NCBI GenBank assembly: GCA_949282745.1
Contig: CASDQM010000034.1
Span: forward strand, 1 to 45,072
Reading direction: 5' to 3'
Origin: an uncultured Sutterella sp.
GTDB taxonomy: Bacteria; Pseudomonadota; Gammaproteobacteria; Burkholderiales; Burkholderiaceae_F
DNA: 45,072 bases
Shown here: positions 29,781 through 37,566 of the stretch, piece after piece
Layout of the letters: every line of letters starts with the position of its first letter
Numbering within the stretch: position 1 is the first letter of the stretch
Position numbers and translations under genes: made by a program
The notes under the pieces: model-generated
Database searches by the model: none
Seen by the model: only the letters and a program-made list of their open reading frames with translations
What the model was told of the DNA's origin: nothing

Positions 29781-30380
29781 ATGTTTGATTTCGGCTTCAG
29801 CGAAATGCTCCTCGTGGGGATCGTCGCACTCGTCGTGCTCGGTCCCGAACGTCTGCCCGTCGTGGCGAGAACCGCCGGGGAATGGGTAGGCAAGGCGCAG
29901 CGCTTCGTCGCACAGGTCAAGTCCGACATTGACCGCGAAACGGAACTGTCGGAACTCAAGAAAATCCAGGAAGAGGCCAGGGCGATCGCTTCCGACGTGA
30001 AGGAAAGCGTCGAGAAGGCCGCCACGCAGATCGAGTCGGACGTCAAGAGCGCGGCCGGCGAAGTCGAGGCCGTCGGCCAGGCGGTGGAGGCGGAAGCCCA
30101 GAGCGTGGCCTCCCAAGCGAGCGTCGAGACGACTTCGAGCACGGACCTCGCCAACGTGTACGGTTGGGGAACGCCCGACACGGCGCCCACGCCCCAGTAC
30201 ACCTGGGAGGAACCCAAGCGCTTTGCGAAGCGCTATCACTCCGGACCGTCGGTGGACGAGCTGGCGGGCGAAATCGAAAAGTTGCGCCGCGAACTCGGCA
30301 TGCGCGAAGCGCAGATGGGCGGCTCGGGACGCCGCTATGCGGCCCGTTCCCGCAGCAGCCGTCCCCGGATCTATCGTTAA
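29781..30380 (+). CDS. tatB: Twin-arginine translocase subunit TatB
   Basis: TatB forms the substrate receptor with TatC. It has 199 residues: one N-terminal membrane helix ([20 protein letters not shown]) with the LGPERLP hinge, an amphipathic helix, and a long charged helical region rich in Lys, Glu and Ala. GGAAGG precedes the ATG. tatC starts 12 nt after the stop. Confidence 0.94.
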   Translation: MFDFGFSEMLLVGIVALVVLGPERLPVVARTAGEWVGKAQRFVAQVKSDIDRETELSELKKIQEEARAIASDVKESVEKAATQIESDVKSAAGEVEAVGQAVEAEAQSVASQASVETTSSTDLANVYGWGTPDTAPTPQYTWEEPKRFAKRYHSGPSVDELAGEIEKLRRELGMREAQMGGSGRRYAARSRSSRPRIYR

Positions 30381-30392
30381 TCTCCAAACATC

Positions 30393-31193
30393 ATGGCTAC
30401 TCAAACCACTCCCGAACTGGAAGCGCCCGACGATCCCGCCAACGAGCAGCCGCTCGTGAGCCATCTCGTGGAACTGCGCAACCGCATGGTGCGGGCTTCG
30501 TTGGCCGTGCTCGTGGTGTTCGCGTGCTTGTCTCCCTTCATGAAGCAGATCTTCGACTTCCTGAGCCAACCGCTCATGGTCGCTCTGCCGCAGGGCGTCA
30601 AGTTGCTCGCCACCGGCGTCGTGGCGCCCTTCATGGTGCCGCTCAAGGTGACGCTCTTCGTGGCGTTTCTGATCGCTCTGCCCTACGTGCTCTATCAGAT
30701 GTGGGCCTACATCGCTCCGGCGCTCTATCGCCGTGAGAAGCGGCTCGCGCTCCCGATTCTCGTGAGCTCGATCTTCATGTTCGCGCTCGGCATGGCGTAC
30801 TGCTACTTCATCGTCTTCCGCATGGTCTTTCAGTTCATCGCCGGGTTCTCGCCCGACTCCGTGAACTTCGCCCCGGACATCGATTCGTACTTCAGCTTCG
30901 TTCTGACGATGTTCGTGGCCTTCGGCTTGACGTTTGAAGTCCCGATCGTCGTCGTGGTGCTCAACCGCGTGGGCTTCGCCTCCTACGAAAAACTCGTGCA
31001 GGTGCGCCCCTTCGTGATCGTGGGCGCCTTCGTTCTCGCGGCCATCTTCACGCCGCCCGACGTGCTCTCGCAACTTCTTCTCGCGCTGCCGCTCGTGCTC
31101 CTCTTCCAGGTGGGCATCTGGCTTGTGCGCTTCTTCGGCAAGTCGCAGGAGGACATTGACGAGATGAAGGAAAAGGAAGATCCCGAAGAATAA
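30393..31193 (+). CDS. tatC: Twin-arginine translocase subunit TatC
   Basis: Polytopic receptor subunit that recognises the twin-arginine signal. It has 266 residues and six predicted membrane spans. The N-terminal SHLVELRNRMVRASLAVL and the LFVAFLIALPYVLYQMWAYI segment are conserved. The tail is acidic and charged. Followed by a terminator and a convergent htrA. Confidence 0.96.
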   Translation: MATQTTPELEAPDDPANEQPLVSHLVELRNRMVRASLAVLVVFACLSPFMKQIFDFLSQPLMVALPQGVKLLATGVVAPFMVPLKVTLFVAFLIALPYVLYQMWAYIAPALYRREKRLALPILVSSIFMFALGMAYCYFIVFRMVFQFIAGFSPDSVNFAPDIDSYFSFVLTMFVAFGLTFEVPIVVVVLNRVGFASYEKLVQVRPFVIVGAFVLAAIFTPPDVLSQLLLALPLVLLFQVGIWLVRFFGKSQEDIDEMKEKEDPEE

Positions 31194-31215
31194 AAGGGTT
31201 CGCCCGATGCAAACG

Positions 31216-31252
31216 GCCCCGGCAAAGTCAGAACGGCTTTCCGGGGCTTTTT
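31216..31252 (+). terminator. Intrinsic terminator after tatC
   Basis: GCCCCGG (31216-31222) pairs with CCGGGGC (31241-31247), with inner AAAG/CTTT extending the stem. TTTTT follows. It closes the tat operon, facing the convergent htrA gene. Confidence 0.75.
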
Positions 31253-31263
31253 CCGTTTGGTGT

Positions 31264-32394
31264 TCAGGGTTCGGAGGCGTTTTCGTCCGAAAGGAATTCT
31301 TCTCGCTCGAGCGATCCGGAAGGACGGCGCGAGACGACGAGCGGCAGATCGATCGTCTGCGGTCCGCGCAGGACGGAAAGCGTCACCGTGTCGCCGGGGC
31401 GCATGCGCGCGATCCGTTGCAGGAGTCGGTGCGCCGTTTGGACGGCTTCGCCGTCGATGGCGAGCACGATGTCGAAGGGACGCAGTCCCGCCCGCTCGGC
31501 GGGACTGTCGGCGAGGACGCGCTTCACCATGACGCCGTCCTGACGGGAGAGTCCGAGGTCCTGAGCGAGTTCCGGGGAGAGCTGACGGGGAATGAAGCCG
31601 AAATATCCCCGGACCACTTCGCTTCCCGCCTTGAGGCTCGGCAGAACGTTTTGAATGAGCGAAGTGGGAATGGCAAAGCCGATGCCGACGAAGCCCTCGG
31701 AGAAGTCGGGGGCGAAGATGGCGCTGTTGATCCCGATGAGTTCGCCCTTCGCGTTGACGAGCGCGCCGCCGGAATTGCCCTGATTGATCGCCGCGTCGGT
31801 TTGAATGAAGTCTTCGTAGATGTTGAGGCCGAGGCCGTGGCGTCCGAGGGCGGAGATGATGCCCGAGGTGACGGTCTGGCCGACGCCGAAGGGGTTCCCG
31901 ATGGCGAGGACCGTCTGTCCGACCTCAAGCTTGGCGTCTTCCGACAGGCGGATGGGGGTGAGCGCTCCCTTCGGCGCGGTGACGCGCAACAGCGCAAGAT
32001 CCGTTTCCGGGTCCGTCCCCACGAGGCGGGCCTCCCAGTGCCGTTCGGTGTCGGAAGTCGTCACGAGAAGATCCTTGATGCCGTCGACCACGTGGTGGTT
32101 GGTGAGCACGAATCCCTCTTCGTCGAGGACGACGCCGCTTCCGAGCGGCTGCACGTTGAGTTCCGGCGCGTCGTGCCAGTCCGAGCCGATTTCCACGCCG
32201 CTCTCGGGACGCACGGTGCGTCGGGCCAGAACGGTCACGACGGCGGGCGAAGCCTGTCGGACGGCCGCGGCGAGGTCGGGCGCGGCGGGGACGACCGGCG
32301 CCGGGGCCTGGGGAGAAAGCCCGCGGAAAACCAGAAAGAGGGCGAGACCGACGGTGACGGCCTGGGCAAAGAGTAACCAGAGACGACGGATCAT
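31264..32394 (-). CDS. Membrane-anchored HtrA-type serine protease (DegS/DegQ-like)
   Basis: Periplasmic S1C protease, probably for envelope quality control or regulated cleavage. It has 376 residues: one N-terminal membrane anchor (about 7-24), a trypsin-like domain with catalytic His101 (TNHHVVDG), Asp132 (TDLALLRV) and Ser208 (GNSGGALV), and a single C-terminal PDZ domain (about 265-355). One PDZ plus an uncleaved anchor resembles DegS more than DegP. The start at ATG 32394 is chosen over 32475, whose extra residues cover the promoter. Exact orthology is unresolved. Confidence 0.92.
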   Translation of the reverse strand: MIRRLWLLFAQAVTVGLALFLVFRGLSPQAPAPVVPAAPDLAAAVRQASPAVVTVLARRTVRPESGVEIGSDWHDAPELNVQPLGSGVVLDEEGFVLTNHHVVDGIKDLLVTTSDTERHWEARLVGTDPETDLALLRVTAPKGALTPIRLSEDAKLEVGQTVLAIGNPFGVGQTVTSGIISALGRHGLGLNIYEDFIQTDAAINQGNSGGALVNAKGELIGINSAIFAPDFSEGFVGIGFAIPTSLIQNVLPSLKAGSEVVRGYFGFIPRQLSPELAQDLGLSRQDGVMVKRVLADSPAERAGLRPFDIVLAIDGEAVQTAHRLLQRIARMRPGDTVTLSVLRGPQTIDLPLVVSRRPSGSLEREEFLSDENASEP

Positions 32395-32421
32395 GGCTGC
32401 GGAAGAGTGCAAAGTCCTGCC

Positions 32422-32427
32422 ATTGTA
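32422..32427 (-). promoter_or_regulatory. Possible -10 element for the htrA gene
   Basis: TACAAT reads on the minus strand 28 nt upstream of the chosen ATG. TTTTCT lies 17 nt before it, a weak -35. Confidence 0.4.
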
Positions 32428-32495
32428 CAAACTCAACCGAAAAGAGAAAACGAAAGTCGCGTAGACTGTCGCCATGTCAATGTCAAGGAGGTGCC

Positions 32496-33248
32496 ATGCA
32501 GCGCGGTGAATTGCTTTCCCATTTGGACGAATTCCTTCAGGCGGGGCTGTTTCGGGATTACGCCCCCAACGGTCTGCAGGTGGAGGGGCGCGCCGAGATC
32601 CGCCGGATTCTTCTCGGCGTGAGCGCTTCGCGCTCCCTCGTCGAGGAGGCCGTCGCGCAGAAGGTCGACGCGATTCTCGTGCACCACGGCTGGTTCTGGC
32701 GCGGAGAGCCCGCGCCCGTCGTCGGGATGAAGCGCGAACGTCTGGCGCCGCTCCTTGCGAACGACATCAATCTCATCGCTTACCATCTGCCGCTGGACGC
32801 GCATCCGACGGTGGGAAACAACGCGGAACTCGGGCGTCTGCTCGACCTTACGGTCACAGAGCGCACGGGAGAGTACGAACTTCTCTGGCTGGGCGAACCG
32901 AAACAGGGCGAAATGAGCGTCGCCGCCTTTGCCGAACGCGTCGAGGCCGTTCTCGGCCGACGCCCCCTCGTTCTCGGACCGGCCGAACGGACGGTGCGGC
33001 GCGTGGCGTGGTGTTCGGGCGCGGCGCAGGACGAAATCGGACTTGCGGCCGCTCTCGGGGCCGATCTCTATCTTTCGGGCGAAGTGAGCGAAAGAACGAC
33101 GTATGAGGCCGAGGAGCTCGGCGTCACCTATCTGGCGGCGGGGCACCACGCCACCGAGCAGTTCGGCATCCGCGCGCTCGGGCGTCATCTCGCCGAACGT
33201 TGGCCGGAACTCGACCTCCGATTCTTCGATACGAAGAATCCCGTGTGA
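32496..33248 (+). CDS. Nif3-like dinuclear metal centre protein (YbgI family)
   Basis: Member of the Nif3/YbgI family, often annotated as GTP cyclohydrolase 1 type 2 homolog; true function is uncertain. It has 250 residues. The metal-binding HHGWFW motif (about 68-73) and the later DLYLSGEVSERTTYEAEELG and AAGHHATEQFG segments supply ligands. A near-perfect AAGGAGGTG Shine-Dalgarno precedes ATG 32496. It diverges from the htrA gene. Confidence 0.92.
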   Translation: MQRGELLSHLDEFLQAGLFRDYAPNGLQVEGRAEIRRILLGVSASRSLVEEAVAQKVDAILVHHGWFWRGEPAPVVGMKRERLAPLLANDINLIAYHLPLDAHPTVGNNAELGRLLDLTVTERTGEYELLWLGEPKQGEMSVAAFAERVEAVLGRRPLVLGPAERTVRRVAWCSGAAQDEIGLAAALGADLYLSGEVSERTTYEAEELGVTYLAAGHHATEQFGIRALGRHLAERWPELDLRFFDTKNPV

Positions 33249-33261
33249 GGGGAGTGGGATC

Positions 33262-33319
33262 TTGGACCGACTTTTGATAAAATAAAAAATTCCACGCGTT
33301 CCGGGTCGGAAGACGCGTG
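33262..33319 (+). promoter_or_regulatory. Possible sspA promoter and 5' stem-loop
   Basis: TTGGAC (33262-33267) lies before A/T-rich -10 candidates TAAAAT (33278-33283) and TAAAAA (33284-33289); only the second is at usable spacing (16 nt). CACGCGT (33293-33299) pairs with ACGCGTG (33313-33319) near the predicted start. Confidence 0.35.
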
Positions 33320-33348
33320 TACGTACGAAACATTGAGGAACCGCATTC

Positions 33349-33957
33349 ATGATAATGCTCTATTCGGGCATGACTTGCCCCTTCTCGCACAGCACCCGCA
33401 TCGTTCTGCAGGAAAAAGGGTGTGAATTCGAAATCACCGACGTCGACATGTATCAGCCGATCGACGTGAAGGTCAGTGCGTTGAGCCCGTATGGAGAAGT
33501 TCCGATCCTGCAGGATCGCGATCTGGTTCTCTTCAACGCCCGCGTCATCAACGAATACCTCGACGAACGCTTCCCGCATCCGCAGCTCATGCCGGCGGAT
33601 CCGACGAACCGCGCCCGCGCCCGTCTCTTCCTCTATCTCTTCGAACGGGAAATCTTCACGCACGTGCGCACGCTCGAAGCGGTCGATCTGCCCGAATCGG
33701 AATACGAAAAGGCCCGCAACACGCTGCGCGACCAGCTCACGCTCATCGCCCTGCGTCTCAACACGTCGAAGTACATGATGGGCGACGAATATTCGCTCCT
33801 CGACATCAGCATGGCGCCTGTGCTTTGGCGCCTCTCGCACTGGGGCATCGAAATGCCGCGTTCCGCCGCGCCGATCATGACGTACGGCGAACGCCTCTTC
33901 GCCCGCCCGGCCTTCATCGAGTCCATGACGCCCAACGAACGCGTGATGCGCCGCTGA
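33349..33957 (+). CDS. sspA: Stringent starvation protein A
   Basis: Glutathione-S-transferase-fold RNA polymerase-associated protein that influences stress and stationary-phase transcription. It has 202 residues: thioredoxin-like N-domain opening MIMLYSGMTCPFSHSTRI and a helical C-domain with MMGDEYSLLDISMAPVLWRL. sspB lies 77 nt downstream behind an intrinsic terminator. In many Burkholderiales petABC precede sspA; here nif3 does. Confidence 0.94.
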   Translation: MIMLYSGMTCPFSHSTRIVLQEKGCEFEITDVDMYQPIDVKVSALSPYGEVPILQDRDLVLFNARVINEYLDERFPHPQLMPADPTNRARARLFLYLFEREIFTHVRTLEAVDLPESEYEKARNTLRDQLTLIALRLNTSKYMMGDEYSLLDISMAPVLWRLSHWGIEMPRSAAPIMTYGERLFARPAFIESMTPNERVMRR

Positions 33958-33981
33958 TCGACGGACGACGAAGCGAACACG

Positions 33982-34018
33982 AAAAACCGGCGCGCTTTTC
34001 CGAGACGCCGGTTTTTTC
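33982..34018 (+). terminator. Intrinsic terminator between sspA and sspB
   Basis: AAAACCGGCG (33983-33992) pairs with CGCCGGTTTT (34006-34015), followed by more T. It ends 17 nt before the sspB start, so sspB expression must depend on readthrough or on an upstream promoter passing it. Confidence 0.85.
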
Positions 34019-34034
34019 TTCGGGAGAAAAAGCC

Positions 34035-34418
34035 GTGAAGCAAAACGAACTGAAGCCCTATCTGATCCGAGCCATTCTCGAGCTCTGCGCCGACCGCGGC
34101 ATGACGCCCTACATGGTGGTCGCCGTGAACGACGAGTGCCGCGTCCCCAATGAATTCGTTCGGGACGGCATGATCGTCTTCGACATCTCTTCCGAGGCCA
34201 CGAACCGCTTCGAAGTGACCGATGAGAAGGTTTCCTTCCAAGCCCGCTTCGGCGAGGACAACCGCATCGTCGACATTTACGTTCCCATGGAGACGATCGC
34301 CTTCGTCTTCCCGATGGAACGTCAGGACCTGGGACTGCAGTTCGACGTCACGCCCGAAGAAAAGCCTGAAAAGAAGGAAGCGCCCGTGACGCCCCGTCGT
34401 CCCACACGTTTGAAGTAA
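34035..34418 (+). CDS. sspB: ClpXP protease specificity-enhancing factor SspB
   Basis: Adaptor that tethers ssrA-tagged substrates to ClpXP. It has 127 residues. The start KQNELKPYLIRAILELC and the central ISSEATNRFEVTDEKVSFQARFG-type core (about 47-70) are conserved. The tail is flexible and ends with basic RRPTRLK, comparable to the ClpX-binding tail. The start is GTG 34035, with GGGAG upstream. The gene's last codons overlap the -35 of the tRNA-Thr promoter. Confidence 0.92.
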   Translation: MKQNELKPYLIRAILELCADRGMTPYMVVAVNDECRVPNEFVRDGMIVFDISSEATNRFEVTDEKVSFQARFGEDNRIVDIYVPMETIAFVFPMERQDLGLQFDVTPEEKPEKKEAPVTPRRPTRLK

Positions 34419-34438
34419 CGGTTTTGATCTGGTAAAAT
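34410..34438 (+). promoter_or_regulatory. Promoter of tRNA-Thr
   Basis: TTGAAG (34410-34415) and TAAAAT (34433-34438) are spaced by 17 nt. The -35 sits within the end of sspB. The predicted start is about 8 nt before the mature tRNA. Confidence 0.7.
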
Positions 34439-34452
34439 CAAAAACTTCCCTC

Positions 34453-34528
34453 GCCTCTTTAGCTCAGTTGGTAGAGCAACTGATTTGTAATCAGTAGGTC
34501 GTCTGTTCGAGCCAGACAAGGGGCACCA
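34453..34528 (+). tRNA. tRNA-Thr (anticodon TGT)
   Basis: A 76-nt cloverleaf. The acceptor stem GCCTCTT pairs with AAGGGGC (one G-T). The D-arm AGCTCAGTTGGTAGAGC, anticodon stem ACTGA-TTTGTAA-TCAGT with TGT, and T-loop GTTCGAG are present. The CCA end is encoded. Reads ACA and probably other Thr codons. Confidence 0.96.
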
Positions 34529-34537
34529 GACACCCCG

Positions 34538-34569
34538 ACCCGTACCGTTTGCCGCGGTGCGGGTTTTTT
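34538..34569 (+). terminator. Intrinsic terminator after tRNA-Thr
   Basis: ACCCGTACCG (34538-34547) pairs with CGGTGCGGGT (34555-34564), one T-G pair, then TTTTT. It closes the tRNA transcript. Confidence 0.85.
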
Positions 34570-34594
34570 GTTGTCATCCTCTCGGGCAGAGTGC

Positions 34595-34624
34595 GGGACA
34601 AACCGAAGCGCGGCGGTGTACATT
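34595..34624 (+). promoter_or_regulatory. Possible promoter of the yddG-like gene
   Basis: GGGACA (34595-34600) and TACATT (34619-34624) are spaced by 18 nt, about 43 nt before the start codon. Moderate match. Confidence 0.35.
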
Positions 34625-34666
34625 CCTCCTGCACCCAACGAGTGACGACACAGACAAGGAGGATTC

Positions 34667-35578
34667 ATGGCGAAGGGGCGTTGGAATCAAACGGGGCCGG
34701 CCACGGCGATCGGTCTGCTCGCGCCCGTCTGCTGGGGCATGTCGGTGAGCCTCGTGCGGGGCATCGCCGAAAATTTCGGCATGGCCCAGGGGCAGTTCTT
34801 CCTCTACTTGATCGCGGCGGTGTCGCTCTACTTCACGGTCGGGCTCCCGAACTTCCGCACGATGAACCGAAAGTATCTCTTCATCGGCATTCCCACCGCG
34901 GTGGCGAGCGGGCTCACCTTCGTCTTGGCGATCTTCACGTCCGACGGCGGCGCCCAGACGCTCGAAGTCGGGATGGTGAACTACCTCTGGCCGTCGCTGA
35001 CGATTCTCTTTGCGGTGCTCTTCAACGGCGTGAAGAGCCGTTGGTGGCTCTGGATCGGCGTGGCCGTGGCGCTCTACGGCATTCTGAGAATTTTGGCCGG
35101 CGACGCGGGCCTCTCCTGGAGCGGCTTTTGCGATCGCTTCGCGCACAATCCGATCAGCTACGTTCTTGCGCTGGCCGCGGCGCTCACCTGGGCGGGCTTC
35201 TCAAGCATGACCCGCGCCTGGGGCGAGGGACACAATCCGAGCACGGCGCTCTTCATGATCGACACGACGATCTACGGCCTCTTCTGGCTTTTCGGCTTCG
35301 GCGCTTCCGCCGCGACGCCCGACTGGCGGGGGATCGTGAGCGTCGTCGTGGGCGGCATCGTGATGGGGAGCGCCTACGCCTGTTGGGCGCACGGCATGCA
35401 GCGCGGCAACATCACCTTCTTGGCGACGGCCTCCTACTTCACGCCGGCGCTTTCCTGCCTCTTCGGCGTCTTCTGGCTCGGCGCCGAGCTGACGACTTCC
35501 TTCTGGACGGGCGTGGCGCTCGTCATTTCGGGCTCCATTCTCTGCTGGAGCGCGACGAGCCGGCGCTTCAACCGCTGA
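34667..35578 (+). CDS. yddG: EamA-family exporter, YddG-like
   Basis: Drug/metabolite transporter with ten predicted membrane spans, 303 residues. The segment EVGMVNYLWPSLTILFAVLF (about 102-121) is nearly identical to that of E. coli YddG, an exporter of aromatic amino acids and paraquat, and ALTWAGFSSMTRAWG plus ATASYFTPALSCLFGVFWLG also match. Substrate here is inferred. AAGGAGG precedes the ATG. Its 3' end overlaps the convergent prmC by 11 nt. Confidence 0.85.
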   Translation: MAKGRWNQTGPATAIGLLAPVCWGMSVSLVRGIAENFGMAQGQFFLYLIAAVSLYFTVGLPNFRTMNRKYLFIGIPTAVASGLTFVLAIFTSDGGAQTLEVGMVNYLWPSLTILFAVLFNGVKSRWWLWIGVAVALYGILRILAGDAGLSWSGFCDRFAHNPISYVLALAAALTWAGFSSMTRAWGEGHNPSTALFMIDTTIYGLFWLFGFGASAATPDWRGIVSVVVGGIVMGSAYACWAHGMQRGNITFLATASYFTPALSCLFGVFWLGAELTTSFWTGVALVISGSILCWSATSRRFNR

Positions 35579-36395
35579 AGTGCCCGACCGTTCCGAGCGT
35601 GACCCGGTCGTTGCCGCCGAAGTCCTTGACCGTGCGCACGGCGGAGAAGCCCGCGTGCTGGAGGAGGTTGCGGCAGGCTTCGCCCTGATCGTAGCCGTGC
35701 TCGAGAAGAAGCCAACCGCCCGAGCGCAGATGCGCGGGCGCGCCGAGCGCGATGACGGCGAGCGCGCTCATGCCGTCGCCCTCGTCGGTGAGGGCGGAGC
35801 GGGGTTCGAACGTTAGGTTCGCGAGATGTTCGTCGTCGGCTCGGATGTAAGGAGGATTGCTCACGATGAGGTCAAAACGCTCCTCTTCGCCGATCGGTTC
35901 CCACCAGGCGCCGTGGCGAAACGCCACCTTGGCCTTGAGTTTCTCCGCATTGCGCTCCGCCGTGAGCAGCGCCTCCTGCGAGACGTCGGTCGCCACGACT
36001 TCGGAATTCTTCATTTCCAGAGCGAGCGTAACGGCCAGGCATCCGCTTCCCGTGCCGAGATCGAGCACGCGCGGCGCTTCGTCAAAGAGTTCGAGCGCCG
36101 TGTCGACGAGCACTTCCGTGTCGGGCCGGGGAATCAGAACGGAGGGATTCACTTCGAAGAAGCGTCCGTAGAAATCCTGTTCTCCCGTAATGTAGGGGAC
36201 GGGCGTTCCGCTTTTGCGCATGACGACGTAGAGGCGGAACTTCTCGGTCTTCTCCTCTTCGGGGACGTCGAGATCGTGGGCGATCAGAAATTCGCGGCGC
36301 ACGCCGAGCGCATGCGCAAGCAGCACCATGGTTTCGAACCGGCCGATCTGTTCGGTTCCCTCTTGGATCAACGTGCGGATGTCGGGGCGGGTCAT
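35568..36395 (-). CDS. prmC: Release factor glutamine methyltransferase
   Basis: Methylates the glutamine of the GGQ motif in RF1 and RF2 with S-adenosylmethionine. It has 275 residues: helical N-domain, then a Rossmann methyltransferase domain with DLGTGSG (112-118) and the catalytic NPPY at 180-183. The frame stays open upstream through prfA, but ATG 36395 gives the normal length and opens MTRPDIRTLIQEG. It lies 14 nt after its substrate gene prfA. Confidence 0.95.
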   Translation of the reverse strand: MTRPDIRTLIQEGTEQIGRFETMVLLAHALGVRREFLIAHDLDVPEEEKTEKFRLYVVMRKSGTPVPYITGEQDFYGRFFEVNPSVLIPRPDTEVLVDTALELFDEAPRVLDLGTGSGCLAVTLALEMKNSEVVATDVSQEALLTAERNAEKLKAKVAFRHGAWWEPIGEEERFDLIVSNPPYIRADDEHLANLTFEPRSALTDEGDGMSALAVIALGAPAHLRSGGWLLLEHGYDQGEACRNLLQHAGFSAVRTVKDFGGNDRVTLGTVGHFSG

Positions 36396-36409
36396 GAAAA
36401 GGTCTCGCT

Positions 36410-37483
36410 TCAGAGAGAGGATGCCAGCAGGGACGCCTGATGCTCCATGGTCAGGGCGGAGATCAGTTCGTCGAGGTCGCCGTCGAGCACGGCATCGAGA
36501 CGGTAGAGCGTCAGGTTGATGCGGTGGTCGGTGACGCGGCCCTGCGGGAAATTGTAGGTCCGAATGCGCTCGGAACGGTCCCCCGAACCGACGAGAGATT
36601 TGCGCTCGCTCGCTTCCTTGGCCTTTTGCTCGGACTCCCGCATGGCGTAGAGACGTGCGGCGAGCACGGCCATGGCGCGCGCCTTGTTCTGCGTCTGCGA
36701 GCGCTCGTCCTGACACTCCACGGTGAGCCCCGTCGGAAGGTGCGTGATGCGCACGGCCGAGTCGGTCTTCTGTACGTGCTGGCCGCCGGCGCCCGAGGCG
36801 CGGAAGACGTCGATGCGAAGATCCTTGGGGGAGAGATCCGCCACCTCGACCGGGTCGAGTTCCGGCAGGACGGCGACCGTGGCGGCCGACGTGTGGATGC
36901 GCCCCTGGGATTCGGTGACGGGGACGCGCTGCACGCGGTGCACGCCCGATTCGAACTTGAGGGCGGAGTAGGCGGCCCGTCCGATAATGCGGACGATGAC
37001 TTCGCGGTAGCCGCCGAGGTCGCTCGGATTTTCCGAGACGATTTCGGTTTTCCAGCCCCGGTTTTCCGCGTAGCGCAGATACATGCGCAGAAGATCCCCC
37101 GCAAAGAGGGCGGATTCGTCGCCGCCCGTGCCGGCCCGGATTTCGAGAAAGAGGTTCTTTTCGTCGTTCGGATCCTTGGGGAGGAGAGCAATTTCGAGGT
37201 CGTGCTCGACCGTCTCCATGCGGCCTTTGGCTTCGCGGATTTCCTCTTCGGCGTAGGCCTGCCACTCCGGATCGTCCCGCAGCGCTTCGGCGGTCTCGAG
37301 ATCCTTTTGCGCTTCCTCATAGGCGCGGCCGAGCGTCACGACGGGTTCGATGTCGGAGCGCTCCTTGGTGAGGTCGCGCAGGCGGTTCGTGTCGCTTGCG
37401 ACGTCGGGCGCCGCGAGCATACGGTCGATTTCCTCGAGACGGCGGGTCAGGGTGACGAGTTTCGATCGCAATCTTTCGTTCAT
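36410..37483 (-). CDS. prfA: Peptide chain release factor 1
   Basis: Recognises UAA and UAG stop codons and triggers peptide release. It has 357 residues. The stop-codon tripeptide is PVT at 188-190, marking it as RF1 rather than RF2, and the catalytic GGQ is at 233-235 in [19 protein letters not shown] 37483 gives the expected start; the upstream open frame across hemA is chance. A terminator lies between hemA and this gene. Confidence 0.96.
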   Translation of the reverse strand: MNERLRSKLVTLTRRLEEIDRMLAAPDVASDTNRLRDLTKERSDIEPVVTLGRAYEEAQKDLETAEALRDDPEWQAYAEEEIREAKGRMETVEHDLEIALLPKDPNDEKNLFLEIRAGTGGDESALFAGDLLRMYLRYAENRGWKTEIVSENPSDLGGYREVIVRIIGRAAYSALKFESGVHRVQRVPVTESQGRIHTSAATVAVLPELDPVEVADLSPKDLRIDVFRASGAGGQHVQKTDSAVRITHLPTGLTVECQDERSQTQNKARAMAVLAARLYAMRESEQKAKEASERKSLVGSGDRSERIRTYNFPQGRVTDHRINLTLYRLDAVLDGDLDELISALTMEHQASLLASSL

Positions 37484-37521
37484 GGTTAAGCAGGGCGGCG
37501 CAGGAGAAAAGGACGAGGATA

Positions 37522-37549
37522 GCAAAAGGCCGCAACGCGTGCGGCCTTC
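37522..37549 (-). terminator. Intrinsic terminator between hemA and prfA
   Basis: On the minus strand AAGGCCGCA pairs with TGCGGCCTT (37540-37548 with 37526-37534) around a 5-nt loop, then TTTTGC. It sits about 40 nt before the prfA start. Confidence 0.65.
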
Positions 37550-37566
37550 TGAGGGATGTCGTCGGA

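Noticed and set aside
35568-37265. 565-codon minus frame suggesting a PrfA-region/PrmC fusion
   Set aside because: The upstream half lies out of frame within prfA and has no homology; PrmC has a good ATG at 36395 and normal length.
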